Shown: one piece after another, positions 8,605 through 16,924 of the stretch | Position numbering within the stretch: the stretch's first letter is position 1 | Layout: every line of letters begins with the position of its first letter | Assembly (NCBI GenBank): GCA_031417395.1 | Contig: JANOVM010000034.1 | Location: forward strand, 70,208 to 134,207 | Origin: JADKIH01 sp031417395 | GTDB lineage: Bacteria > Bacteroidota > Bacteroidia > AKYH767-A > 2013-40CM-41-45 | Reading direction: 5' to 3' | Length of the DNA stretch: 64,000 nt | Program-made: the position numbers and the translations under genes | The notes under the pieces: generated by a model | What the model was told of the DNA's origin: nothing | Seen by the model: only the letters and a program-made list of their open reading frames with translations | Database searches by the model: none

Positions 8605-8952
8605 ATGAGTACGGAACTTGAAGTAAAAGCTTTTCTGTTGGACTTTAAGATAAAGATGAAAATGTGGGGGATCTTAATAAGAGATGACCGGGGTAAAAAC
8701 ACTCAAACACTCATCGACCTTGAAATTAGTCGCATAGACAGGAATGATATTCTTCAGGCATTGGAAGTAAAGGATTACAGCGAAGGTCCTTTAAGCGAAG
8801 TTCTTTATAAAGGAGCTGATATGTGGGTATTTGGTAAAATGATAAAAGGAAAAGAAGTATACATTAAAATAACTTTGGGAACCATGGGATCAAATGTGAT
8901 TTGCATTTCCTTTCACATAGCAGAGCATGCAATGCATTTTCCCTTAAAATAA
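8605..8952 (+). CDS. MqsR-like type II toxin
   Basis: 115 residues. The sequence fits the MqsR/RelE-fold toxin group found with MqsA-like HTH antitoxins in Bacteroidota: VKAFLLDFKIKMK, a central ILQALEVKDYSEGP, then DMWVFGK, EVYIKITLG and the C-terminal ICISFHIAEHAMHFP, which parallels the VYxKI and SFxxx strands of MqsR. MqsR is a ribosome-independent mRNA endonuclease. The gene lies 6 nt upstream of its antitoxin and directly behind a doubly palindromic promoter. Toxin-first order matches mqsRA. I am confident about the toxin-antitoxin pairing and less so about the exact cleavage activity. Confidence 0.75.
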   Translation: MSTELEVKAFLLDFKIKMKMWGILIRDDRGKNTQTLIDLEISRIDRNDILQALEVKDYSEGPLSEVLYKGADMWVFGKMIKGKEVYIKITLGTMGSNVICISFHIAEHAMHFPLK

Positions 8953-8958
8953 AATATT

Positions 8959-9963
8959 ATGAAAAGTCCAATCACAGGTAAAGAAATGATTTTGTCTAAA
9001 GAGAAAAGGTCAATGGATTTTAGGAAAGAAAAATTTGAAATTGTTTTTCATTATTTGAAATGTGAGGATAGTGGAGAACAATTTACAAATGATGATCTAG
9101 ATGAATTAAATATAAATCAAGTGTATAATCAATATCGAGATTTACACAATATTCCATTCCCTGATGAGATCATTCGCATTCGTGAGAAATATGGTGTTCC
9201 GGCAAACAAAATGTCTGAGATTTTAGGTTTTGGTGTTAATAGTTACCGACAATACGAAGCAGGTGAAATGCCAAGCGTTTCAAACGCAAGACTTATTCAA
9301 ATGGTTGATGATCCTAAGAAGTTTTTGGATATGGTGGACTTGTGTGATTCATTGGATGAAAAGTCCAAAACCAAATATGTAAAATCGGCGCAAGACCTTA
9401 TCGAGGAAAGAAAGAGAAACAGTTTCAATTTTAATTTGAAGGACTATTTGTTAGGAAATCATTTGGCTGATATTTATTCCGGTTATAGAAATCCAAACTT
9501 TGAAAAATTTACTGAAATGGTAGTTTATTTTTCTGAAAAAATATCACCCTTCAAAACAAAAATGAATAAATTATTATTCTACGCTGATTTTTTAATGTTT
9601 AAGCAAAGTTGTTTTTCAATAAGTGGTGTCAGATATAAAGCTATTAATATGGGTCCCGTTCCAAATAATTTTGAAAGTATTTTTGAATATCTGGCAAATA
9701 AGAATGAGATCGTTATATTTTATACTCAATTTCCTCAAGGTTATTTTGGTGAACAATTTAAAGCAATAAAAGAAAGACCATTTAATGCCGAATTATTTAC
9801 AGAGTCAGAATTAGATGTTTTAAAAAAAGTTTCAAGTGTATTTAAGTCAACAAGTACCAATGATATTGTAGCATTAAGTCATTTGGAAGATGCTTGGAAG
9901 AAAAATAAAAAAGATAAAAATATTATCAGTTACCAATTTGCCTTTGAATTAACACAAATCTAA
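8959..9963 (+). CDS. HTH antitoxin with C-terminal Panacea (DUF4065) domain
   Basis: 334 residues in three parts. Residues 1-60 resemble the MqsA/YgiT zinc-ribbon region, but the metal Cys pairs are mostly lost (PITGKEM in place of CPxCG, and a single YLKCEDSGEQF). Residues ~65-115 are an XRE-type HTH (IREKYGVPANKMSEILGFGVNSYRQYEAGEMPS). Residues ~185-330 are a Panacea/SocA domain (FTEMVVYFSEK, KMNKLLFYADFLMF, GVRYKAINMGPVPNNFESIFEYL). Panacea domains are known to pair with many unrelated toxins and neutralise them. It is cotranscribed with the MqsR-like toxin and probably represses their promoter through the AACT-N4-AGTT sites. Confidence 0.8.
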   Translation: MKSPITGKEMILSKEKRSMDFRKEKFEIVFHYLKCEDSGEQFTNDDLDELNINQVYNQYRDLHNIPFPDEIIRIREKYGVPANKMSEILGFGVNSYRQYEAGEMPSVSNARLIQMVDDPKKFLDMVDLCDSLDEKSKTKYVKSAQDLIEERKRNSFNFNLKDYLLGNHLADIYSGYRNPNFEKFTEMVVYFSEKISPFKTKMNKLLFYADFLMFKQSCFSISGVRYKAINMGPVPNNFESIFEYLANKNEIVIFYTQFPQGYFGEQFKAIKERPFNAELFTESELDVLKKVSSVFKSTSTNDIVALSHLEDAWKKNKKDKNIISYQFAFELTQI

Positions 9964-9996
9964 ATTAAGATTAAACAGGAAAAATTGTATTCCAGC

Positions 9997-10100
9997 TGTG
10001 ACGGACTTGCTACCCCAGCTTTGTTTCTCTTCAACTTTCAAATATAACAAATTCAACTAGGCTTAGACGGATCCGATACCTATCGGATCCATCGAAGCAG
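9997..10100 (+). repeat. Intergenic palindromic repeat, copy 3
   Basis: It starts with TGTGACGGACTTG and contains TTTCAAATATAACAAA and GGCTTAGACGG, matching the left part of copy 2 in the same orientation. It then carries a long palindrome, GGATCCGATA / TATCGGATCC (10-bp arms, 2-nt centre, 10069-10090). The copy-1/2 right half is missing. With copy 2 it brackets the MqsR/Panacea operon. The rest of the 9964-10269 gap shows only the palindrome noted before rpe. Confidence 0.65.
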
Positions 10101-10191
10101 TCTGGGTTTTATTTATTGGCAAAAAAGGAAGGTTAGGTTAGAGTTGAATTCAGTCGTAGCTGGAAATCCTTCAAAGCGATACATTTAATGG

Positions 10192-10210
10192 ATGTTGAAT
10201 ATCAACATCT
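10192..10210. promoter_or_regulatory. Perfect inverted repeat upstream of rpe
   Basis: GATGTTGA-ata-TCAACATC, 8-bp arms, 60 nt before the rpe start codon. No T run follows, so it is not a terminator. It may be an operator; no regulator is identified. Confidence 0.35.
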
Positions 10211-10269
10211 AAATTGTATTTTTACCATTATTATGTACTAAGAACTAAAAACTATTTTAGCCATACCCT

Positions 10270-10920
10270 ATGCCCTCCATCATCGCCCCCTCCATCCTCT
10301 CCGCTGACTTTGCAAATTTGCAAAACGAAATTGAAATGATTAATCGCAGTGAAGCCGACTGGTTTCATGTTGATGTAATGGATGGTGTTTTTGTTCCGAA
10401 TATTTCTTTTGGCTTCCCTGTTATTAAAGCCATAAAAAAATATGCAAAAAAACCACTCGACGTTCATCTGATGATTGTGAGGCCGGAAAATTACATTCAG
10501 CAATTCAAAGATGCCGGTGCAGATTCATTAAGCATACATTTTGAAGCCAGCGTTCATCTTCACAGAAGCATTCAACTAATCAAGCAGACAGGAATGAAGG
10601 TTGGAGTTGCTATCAATCCACACACGCCGGTAATTATGCTTGAACCCATAATCGGTGAAATTGACCTGGTTTGTCTGATGAGTGTAAATCCGGGTTTTGG
10701 CGGACAAAAATTTATTGAACAAACGTATGCGCGGGTATCTGAATTAAAAGAAATAATTGTACGAAACAAAGCAGATGTCAAAATCGAAATTGACGGTGGC
10801 GTTGATCTGGAGAATGCTTCCAGGCTTTTAAAAACAGGCGCCGATGTTTTAGTTGCGGGTAATACGGTATTTTCTTCTAAGGATCCTGCTGCTACAATAG
10901 CAAAGCTTAAATCATTCTGA
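10270..10920 (+). CDS. rpe: Ribulose-phosphate 3-epimerase
   Basis: 216 residues, typical. Interconverts ribulose 5-phosphate and xylulose 5-phosphate in the pentose phosphate pathway; cytoplasmic TIM barrel. Visible: PSILSADFANL at the start, the metal/catalytic HVDVMDGVFVPNISFG segment, LDVHLMIVRPE, ADSLSIHFEAS, MSVNPGFGGQKFIE (phosphate loop) and IEIDGGVDLENA with the second catalytic Asp. The stop overlaps the end of the convergent dehydrogenase gene by 9 nt. Confidence 0.96.
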   Translation: MPSIIAPSILSADFANLQNEIEMINRSEADWFHVDVMDGVFVPNISFGFPVIKAIKKYAKKPLDVHLMIVRPENYIQQFKDAGADSLSIHFEASVHLHRSIQLIKQTGMKVGVAINPHTPVIMLEPIIGEIDLVCLMSVNPGFGGQKFIEQTYARVSELKEIIVRNKADVKIEIDGGVDLENASRLLKTGADVLVAGNTVFSSKDPAATIAKLKSF

Positions 10921-12138
10921 TTTTCCTTCTGAATAATCTCTGAGGTATTCAAATCGGGGTGTGAGTTTTCCATTAATCAAAATAGATGCTCGTTCGATAA
11001 TTCCATTATTATCATCAACAAAAAGAGCCGGGAAAACTCTTTCAATCAGATGTTTTCCAAAACCGTCGGAAGCATCACGCGGTAGCTCACACGGAAGATT
11101 ATCGACGGCCATAACTGTAATCGATGATTTGTCAAAAGCATTTGCTTCTTTCCCTGACATTGGATCGTATCCATAAAACTTATCTTCAATAGTACTAACT
11201 CTCTCTGTTGAGGGAATGCTTCCGTTTATATCACAGGTTACATCAGCTATTACACTTATGCGAAAGTCGGGATCGCGCATTCTCTCTTTCGTAAACATGA
11301 TATCAGCCCGGGGATCCCAATACGTACAATGAATCAGAAGATCTGTAACAGATGAAAAAGAACCGGGATCGCTGAAAGTGCACCGGTAAGATTGAGGATG
11401 GTGATGGAAATCAAAACTGCTGAAGGGCGAATTATCCTTTGATCTAAAATAATCCTCTGAATGCAATTGTGCATAAACCGGTTCGCGAAAAGTATAATTC
11501 ATAAATTCATAAGGAGTAACCTTCCTTAGATCCATAGCCCCCATTGTTTCACACGCTCCGTTAGCAACTCTTCCGCTTCCGGTTACGATGATTTTAATAT
11601 TAGGGAGATTTGCTTTAGCCAGTTCAGCGAACAATTCCTTTTTATCGTGGCAAAGTTGAGCAGGTTTTAGGTCAAACATTTTATATTTTAAACCATAAGC
11701 CATAATACCGTTGTAAGCCCCTACTATTCCTGCATATCTGCCAAAACCTATAACCCTGTTACCATCTTTATCGACGAGGCTTTCATAATCGATCATGGTT
11801 ATTTTATTCTTGATTAATTCCAGAAAAAGTTTCTGATTGTGTTTTTGCTTTTTTATGGTATGAGAAAAAAACACATACTTTTTTCCGGGAATGAGATCCT
11901 TTGCCGGCACTTCTTTTATTCCCAAAAGGATTTCGCAATCGCTGACATCTTCCTGCAGAGTTAATCCTTCTTTGCTATACTCTTCATCCGTGAAAGCCCT
12001 CCATGGACTTGGCTGAATAATAAGTTCCACATTCGGGAAATCTGTTAAAACTTGTTTGCACTGAGATGGCGTTAACGGACTTCGCTTATCGTGTGGAACC
12101 TTTCCTTCACGAATTATAGCAACCTTGATTTTATTCAT
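10912..12138 (-). CDS. AlaDH/PNT-family NAD(P)-dependent dehydrogenase, saccharopine-dehydrogenase (LYS1)-like
   Basis: 408 residues. The N-terminal AlaDH/PNT domain starts IKVAIIREGKVPHDKRSPLTP with the conserved Arg/Lys substrate loop, followed by DCEILLGIKEVP and KKYVFFSHTIKKQKHN. The C-terminal Rossmann part has IIVTGSGRVANGACETM. HCTYWDPRADIMF, VIADVTCDINGSIPST and VMAVDNLPCELPRDAS resemble eukaryote-type lysine-forming saccharopine dehydrogenase more than alanine dehydrogenase. The likely reaction is NAD-linked oxidation at an amino-acid carbon, possibly in lysine metabolism, but the substrate is not provable here. A TATCTTCG box (12143-12150 on the minus strand) lies 5 nt before the ATG, so if used the mRNA would be almost leaderless. 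Convergent with rpe, overlapping by 9 nt. Confidence 0.8.
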   Translation of the reverse strand: MNKIKVAIIREGKVPHDKRSPLTPSQCKQVLTDFPNVELIIQPSPWRAFTDEEYSKEGLTLQEDVSDCEILLGIKEVPAKDLIPGKKYVFFSHTIKKQKHNQKLFLELIKNKITMIDYESLVDKDGNRVIGFGRYAGIVGAYNGIMAYGLKYKMFDLKPAQLCHDKKELFAELAKANLPNIKIIVTGSGRVANGACETMGAMDLRKVTPYEFMNYTFREPVYAQLHSEDYFRSKDNSPFSSFDFHHHPQSYRCTFSDPGSFSSVTDLLIHCTYWDPRADIMFTKERMRDPDFRISVIADVTCDINGSIPSTERVSTIEDKFYGYDPMSGKEANAFDKSSITVMAVDNLPCELPRDASDGFGKHLIERVFPALFVDDNNGIIERASILINGKLTPRFEYLRDYSEGKSE

Positions 12139-12330
12139 TTTGCGAAGATATTATTTAGTTTTGAGTCTGCCTATGGCTTATTATTACAATGGAAAGTGCT
12201 TAAAAAACAATATTCGTTCAGAAATTGGTAGTGTGTGAGTTTGAAGTATTATGATACGGTTATATTCAGAAGAAAGTGGCATTAGAATTTGTTTGGATAG
12301 TTTTGATAATCATACTATCCAATTAATGAA

Positions 12331-12415
12331 AGCGTATTTCGCCCCGGGGCTTAGATGATAATCTAAAAGCCCAAAGTATTTCCACTCCGCATTGTTACAA
12401 TAAAAAAAAGTTAAT
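12331..12415. repeat. Partial copy of the ~259-bp dispersed repeat
   Basis: This stretch (GCCCCGGGGCTTAGATGA, AAAGCCCAAAGTATTTCCACTCC, then a TTACAAT/A-tract) repeats the first ~85 bases of the element that begins at 12434, giving a local tandem of about 103-bp period. The rest of the 12139-12766 gap outside the two copies shows nothing I can name. Confidence 0.65.
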
Positions 12416-12433
12416 TGATTAAAATAAAAGAAT

Positions 12434-12692
12434 GCAAATTTTGCCCTGGGGCTTAAATGAAAATCAAAAAGCCCAAAGAATTTCCACTCCTTATTATTAC
12501 AAAAAAAAAGTAATTAATTTTAAAAAAGTTGGCTGGCGCCATGCAAATTACCCCATGATTTCCCCATTGCAAGACCATCCGCGGGTGGGCGAACAGCACC
12601 ATTAAATACACAAATGAATTTATTCCCAAAGATAATTCCAACCCTATATATGCTGGATTTTTTATTGAAGTCTGTGAAAGTTGTCCATTTTT
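12434..12692. repeat. Dispersed ~259-bp intergenic repeat, copy A
   Basis: Hand alignment shows full-length similarity to 32063-32321. Shared blocks in order include a GCAAATTT/CCCxGGGGC start, AAAATCAAA with GCCCAA, CCATGCAAAT, ATTTxCCCC, GCAAG with ATCC, TAAATACACAAAT, AATTCCAACC and TTTTATTGAAG. Both copies lie between genes and neither has transposase genes. The minus strand is open through most of it, but indels between copies break the frame, so coding is unlikely. Confidence 0.75.
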
Positions 12693-12766
12693 CGAAAACA
12701 CCCTACTCTTAAATTTCATCTGCCAAATGAAAATTGTATTTTGTATTTTGCGCGAAAATTAAATCT

Positions 12767-13657
12767 ATGAAATATTTACTATTATTCGTTTTAGCGCTTA
12801 ATCTGACAATTGCTGAAGGACAGGACACCTTGCAAGTAACTGAGGTTCAAAAGACTTTCTCCAAAGGACAACATACAGGATTTTCGGTTTACATTCCCCA
12901 GGCTAAGCTAAAGGAAGTTGCATCAGACTGGAGAAAGTATCAGCGGGAAAAAAATAAGAGTGATTACAAGGAGGTAAAAGGTGAATATATTCTTTCCAAG
13001 ACAAACATTCCTGAAATCTCAACGGATTCAATAATTGTGTATTCAATACTAAGTGCCACTACTACGCAGATAAATCTTGTAGCATTTGTGAGCGGAGATG
13101 ATTCTGTGTTTTACAGCAGTACAATAAACCCTTCCATCAGTGGTAAAATCAATTCGTACATAAGAAATTTTGCTGTCCATCAATATAGAAATGCAGTAAC
13201 CAACGAATTAGCACTGGAACAGAAAACACTTAAGGATATAGAAGAAGATATTGAATCGCTTGAAAAGGATAATGAAAAGATGGAAAAGAAAATAAAAAAC
13301 AATGAAAGGGATATTAATAATCTTGAGTCTGAAATAAAGTCTAATTTAAATGAGCAGGAAATAAATTCAAAAGCAATATATCATCAGCAGCAAATTATAG
13401 CCACCTTCCTGGAAAAATCCGATTTGAAATCACAAGAAGAAGATAAGCTGAAAGACCTTGAAAAGATTAAAAAGAAACTTGTAAAACAGAACAATTGTTT
13501 TCACAATGATATTGATGATCTGGAGGCAGATAATAAATCGTTAAAGAAAAAGATAGCTGTCAATGAAGATGAAACTATTCCTTTAAAGAAGAGCGATAAA
13601 GACAAGCAGCGCTTAAAAATTGCCAATGTTGAAGTTAAGCTAAAAGGAATTCAATAA
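12767..13657 (+). CDS. Exported coiled-coil protein, unknown function
   Basis: 296 residues from the ATG at 12767 (MKYLLLFVLALNLTIAEGQ), which gives a clean signal peptide; an in-frame ATG at 12734 would bury it. Residues ~20-150 form a mixed alpha/beta region (GFSVYIPQAKLKEVASDWRKY) of a kind seen in other uncharacterised Bacteroidota exported proteins. Residues ~155-290 are almost entirely charged coiled coil rich in Glu, Lys and Asn. There is no lipobox, transmembrane helix or T9SS domain, so it is probably periplasmic. It lies 36 nt upstream of trmD and could share its transcript. I do not recognise a named family. Confidence 0.65.
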   Translation: MKYLLLFVLALNLTIAEGQDTLQVTEVQKTFSKGQHTGFSVYIPQAKLKEVASDWRKYQREKNKSDYKEVKGEYILSKTNIPEISTDSIIVYSILSATTTQINLVAFVSGDDSVFYSSTINPSISGKINSYIRNFAVHQYRNAVTNELALEQKTLKDIEEDIESLEKDNEKMEKKIKNNERDINNLESEIKSNLNEQEINSKAIYHQQQIIATFLEKSDLKSQEEDKLKDLEKIKKKLVKQNNCFHNDIDDLEADNKSLKKKIAVNEDETIPLKKSDKDKQRLKIANVEVKLKGIQ

Positions 13658-13693
13658 GTAAAAACACAAGTCAACAGAAATTAAAACTCCGGC

Positions 13694-14371
13694 ATGCGCA
13701 TAGATATTTTAACTGTAGTTCCCGGCTTGCTCGAAAGTCCTTTTAACCACTCTATTTTAAAAAGAGCGCAAGACAAAGGGTTGGTAGAAATCCATGTGCA
13801 TAATATCCGAGACTGGTCTACAAGTAAGCATAAGAGTGTTGATGATTATGCCTATGGCGGAGGAGCAGGGATGGTATTGATGATTGAACCGGTTGTTTCC
13901 TGTATTGAATCTTTAAAAGCGGAACGATCATACGATGAAGTTATATATTTAAGTCCCGATGGTGAATTACTGGCACAGCCTTTGGCTAACAGGCTATCCC
14001 TACTAAAAAATATCATACTCTTATGCGGTCACTACAAAGGCATTGATGAAAGAATACGGCAGCATTTTATTACCCGTGAGATTTCTGTTGGCAATTATGT
14101 GTTATCAGGAGGGGAATTAGCCGCTGCTGTTTTGTGCGATGCTATTATCCGCCTTATTCCCGGTGTAATCAGTGATGAGTCCTCAGCCTTATCGGATTCT
14201 TTTCAGGATGGCCTTGTTGCTCCGCCTGTATACACCAGACCGGCCGATTTTCGCGGCTATACCGTTCCTGAGGTATTATTATCAGGTCATGCCGGCGATA
14301 TTGAAAAATGGAGGACTGAAAAAGCCGAAGAACGCACTAAAATCCGTCGTCCGGATCTACTTTCAGAATAA
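13694..14371 (+). CDS. trmD: tRNA (guanine(37)-N1)-methyltransferase
   Basis: 225 residues, typical TrmD. It methylates G37 next to the anticodon using S-adenosylmethionine, preventing +1 frameshifts. Signatures: MRIDILTVVPGLLESPF, DDYAYGGGAGMVLM, the knotted SPOUT core LLCGHYKGIDERI and SVGNYVLSGGELAA, and the C-terminal YTRPADFRGYTVPEVLLSGHAG. rplS follows after 114 nt, keeping the common trmD-rplS order; rpsP and rimM are not adjacent. Confidence 0.97.
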   Translation: MRIDILTVVPGLLESPFNHSILKRAQDKGLVEIHVHNIRDWSTSKHKSVDDYAYGGGAGMVLMIEPVVSCIESLKAERSYDEVIYLSPDGELLAQPLANRLSLLKNIILLCGHYKGIDERIRQHFITREISVGNYVLSGGELAAAVLCDAIIRLIPGVISDESSALSDSFQDGLVAPPVYTRPADFRGYTVPEVLLSGHAGDIEKWRTEKAEERTKIRRPDLLSE

Positions 14372-14411
14372 ACATTATCACGGGCTAGTTTTTTTATTTG
14401 CAATTTTTTTT

Positions 14412-14419
14412 TACCTTTG
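14412..14419 (+). promoter_or_regulatory. rplS -7 promoter element
   Basis: TACCTTTG is an exact TAnnTTTG match, followed by GCGCCTCAATTTT, nearly the same bases as at rpsO (GCCCCTCAATTTT). The leader to the ATG is about 66 nt. Confidence 0.65.
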
Positions 14420-14485
14420 CGCCTCAATTTTCATATCTCCTGACAATTCTTCGGGAATCACAAATAATATAAAATCCTCATTATC

Positions 14486-14833
14486 ATGGACTTAATTAAA
14501 ATAGCCGCTGAATCCATCGTTGAAAAGCGCAACCTACCGGAATTCAAAGCCGGAGATACAATTACTGTATTTTATAAAATTATTGAAGGAACTAAAGAGC
14601 GTATACAGCAATATCAGGGCGTTGTACTACAACGTAAAGGCTCTAAGATGACACAGACATTTACCGTAAGAAAAATCTCTAACGGAGTTGGTGTAGAACG
14701 TATCTTCCCATTATTTTCTCCGAAGATTGACAAAATCGTTGTCGACAAAAGAGGAATTGTTCGTCGATCCAGAATTTTCTACCTCCGTGATATCTCCGGA
14801 AAGAAAGCACGAATCGAAGAAAAGAAAGCATAA
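14486..14833 (+). CDS. rplS: 50S ribosomal protein L19
   Basis: 115 residues, the usual size. L19 sits at the 30S-50S interface. Signatures: LPEFKAGDTITVFYKI, GTKERIQQYQGVVLQRKG, TFTVRKISNGVGVERIFPLFSP and RRSRIFYLRD. The gene has its own promoter element and a downstream terminator. Confidence 0.97.
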   Translation: MDLIKIAAESIVEKRNLPEFKAGDTITVFYKIIEGTKERIQQYQGVVLQRKGSKMTQTFTVRKISNGVGVERIFPLFSPKIDKIVVDKRGIVRRSRIFYLRDISGKKARIEEKKA

Positions 14834-14843
14834 ACCAAATACC

Positions 14844-14872
14844 AGCCTCTGTGAAAGCAGGGGCTTTTTTTT
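14844..14872 (+). terminator. Intrinsic terminator of rplS
   Basis: Stem AGCCTCTG / CAGGGGCT (14844-14851 / 14858-14865, one T-G pair), 6-nt loop, then eight T. Confidence 0.85.
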
Positions 14873-15004
14873 AATTTGAGAATTTGAAAATGGGTAGTGT
14901 GGTCAAAAATGGTTGGTGTTTTTGACTATGAGAAAGCCATAAATTTATAGTAGAATATTCCTAGGCTAAAAAGCGAAACACTCTTTGTACTTTGTACTTA
15001 AAGC

Positions 15005-15370
15005 TTAGTACTGATTAGTTGAAAGCATTACCAAAGTACATGCTTCGATATTTTCAATCTTATATTTATCAGCAAGTCTTGCCAGTTCATCGTTTTCGGC
15101 GCCGGGATTAAAGATAATTCTTTCGGGTTTTAGAGAAAGAATGTAATCGTAATATTGAACTTGATTTTTAGGAGAGAGATAAAGAGTTAAAGTATTGACA
15201 TGGGGCAATTCAGGCAGGGCGGTTTGAATTTCAACATCCCCTACTCTGCCGGATTTTAAGCCTACGGCAAAAACAGTGTGTCCGAATTTTCGTAATCTTT
15301 TTATTGCCATATTCGAATAGCGTTCAGGGTTAATTGAAGCTCCTAATACAAGAGTTGTTTTTCCTTCCAT
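15005..15370 (-). CDS. CoA-binding domain protein (YccU-like)
   Basis: 121 residues forming a single Rossmann-like CoA_binding_2 domain: TLVLGASINPERYSNMAIKRL at the nucleotide site, GHTVFAVGLKSG, LTLYLSPKNQ, and the late IIFNPGAENDELARLA. Related proteins bind CoA or are domains of acyl-CoA synthetases; the cellular role is unknown. It lies 4 nt downstream of the MFS transporter and is almost certainly cotranscribed with it. Confidence 0.85.
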   Translation of the reverse strand: MEGKTTLVLGASINPERYSNMAIKRLRKFGHTVFAVGLKSGRVGDVEIQTALPELPHVNTLTLYLSPKNQVQYYDYILSLKPERIIFNPGAENDELARLADKYKIENIEACTLVMLSTNQY

Positions 15371-15374
15371 ATCA

Positions 15375-16655
15375 TTACATCATTTCAACATACCCTAATT
15401 CTTTATGATATGTGTCTTTTAATTTACTCAATGCCCAGAAAGCAATGACTACTGAAATTATTCCAACAATGAGAGCGCTGGTTACAATGTCGTATTCTAA
15501 ATTCTTTCTGAAAAAATTGAGACATAGCGTAAGCAAAACAAGAGAGCCACGAACAAAATTAGGCACTGTTGTAGTTACCGTAGAGCGAATGTTTGTACCA
15601 AATTGTTCAGAAGCAATGGTAACAAAAACTGCCCAATACCCTGCTGCAAATCCGAGAAAAGCACAGATCCAATAGAACATATAAGGATCAGAAAATGGAA
15701 GATACAGATACATAGGAACTGCAATTACGGTAACGATAAGATAAAACAAGATGATTCGAATACGACTTTTAAATATCTGACTGAGATAGCCACTCATGAA
15801 ATCTCCAAACGATGTACCAATATAAAAATACATTACAGCATTACCGGTATTAACGTTGCTAATACCTTTAAACAAACATATATCCTTAGCCAGAGCAATT
15901 AGAATTCCAATCATATACCAAATAGGTATTCCAATGGCAATGCAGCATGCATAGCGGGTTAAAAGGTTTTTGTTTGAAAAGAGTTTGAAGAAATTTCCGC
16001 GAGAAACAGTACCAAGATCAAGAGAGGTATACATATGGCTTTCATAGACTCCCAATCGCAGGAATAAAAGAAGAATTCCGAGAACACCTCCTATTATATA
16101 TGCAACCTGCCATCCGGCGAATTGAACACCTATTAAGTCGAAGAAAAGGCTTGAGAAAAAATTTTCATTCAATGCTACAAGGTTTGCAGCAACAGCTCCC
16201 AAAACACCAAAAGATACAACTATCATTGTTCCATATCCTCTGTGTTTCTGAGTCATGGTTTCACTGACCAGAGTAATACCGGCACCCAGCTCACCGGCTA
16301 AGCCGATTCCGGCAATCAATCTTAAAAGAGCATAAGTATTCAGATCAGTTACAAAAGCATTGGCAAAATTAGCAGCAGAATACAATAATATTGAACCAAA
16401 TAAAACAGAAAGTCGCCCTTTGCGATCGCCTAAAATACCCCAGAGAATACCGCCAATTAACATACCAATCATTTGCCAGTTCATTAGATTCAGACCGGCA
16501 TCGGTAAGCTCCTGCCCTTTTAATCCCAAGGATTCAAGGCTGGGATTTTTAATGACCTGAAATAAAATTAGATCATAGATATCGACGAAATACCCTAAGG
16601 CAGCAACTATAACAATAATATTAAAAGGCGAAGTATGGGCTTTGGTAGAATTCAT
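15375..16655 (-). CDS. MFS transporter, metabolite:H+ symporter-like
   Basis: 426 residues with about 12 hydrophobic segments. The first loop holds the MFS signature GILGDRKGRLSVL between helices 2 and 3, and helix 4-5 carries RLIAGIGLAGELGAGITLVSE, the sugar/organic-acid symporter pattern. An acidic residue in the first helix (YFVDIYDLILF) is typical for proton-coupled aromatic or organic acid importers. The substrate cannot be inferred. It is followed by a CoA-binding protein with a 4-nt gap. Confidence 0.85.
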   Translation of the reverse strand: MNSTKAHTSPFNIIVIVAALGYFVDIYDLILFQVIKNPSLESLGLKGQELTDAGLNLMNWQMIGMLIGGILWGILGDRKGRLSVLFGSILLYSAANFANAFVTDLNTYALLRLIAGIGLAGELGAGITLVSETMTQKHRGYGTMIVVSFGVLGAVAANLVALNENFFSSLFFDLIGVQFAGWQVAYIIGGVLGILLLFLRLGVYESHMYTSLDLGTVSRGNFFKLFSNKNLLTRYACCIAIGIPIWYMIGILIALAKDICLFKGISNVNTGNAVMYFYIGTSFGDFMSGYLSQIFKSRIRIILFYLIVTVIAVPMYLYLPFSDPYMFYWICAFLGFAAGYWAVFVTIASEQFGTNIRSTVTTTVPNFVRGSLVLLTLCLNFFRKNLEYDIVTSALIVGIISVVIAFWALSKLKDTYHKELGYVEMM

Positions 16656-16825
16656 ATAGTATTGGCAAATTTAAAATTGAAATCCGATTATCCGTTATCA
16701 TACCCTCCCTCATAAAATAATTTTGAAAACATCTCACTTAAGTAACATGAGATAAGGACATTAGTTTAACTGCCTTTTTAATGCATTTATACTATATATC
16801 GTTAAAATATTTTTATTTTTGCGGC

Positions 16826-16910
16826 GGAGAGATGGCAGAGCGGTCGATTGCGGCGGTCTTGAAAACCGTTGAGGGTCAAACCTCCGGGGGTTCGAATCCC
16901 TCTCTCTCCG
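16826..16910 (+). tRNA. tRNA-Ser (anticodon UGA)
   Basis: 85 nt. Acceptor stem GGAGAGA / TCTCTCC with discriminator G. Anticodon stem-loop GCGGT-CTTGAAA-ACCGT with TGA at positions 34-36. A long class II variable arm (GAGGG...CCTC) as required for serine, and T arm GGGGG-TTCGAAT-CCCTC. CCA is not encoded. A strong terminator follows. Confidence 0.95.
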
Positions 16911-16924
16911 CTTAGTACAATTTG

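Noticed and set aside
12453..12719. Minus-strand open frame in repeat copy A, resembling another at 32070-32282
   Set aside because: Both frames share words such as GVICMA, but the two copies differ by indels of about 2 and 4 bases inside the frame, which coding selection would not tolerate.
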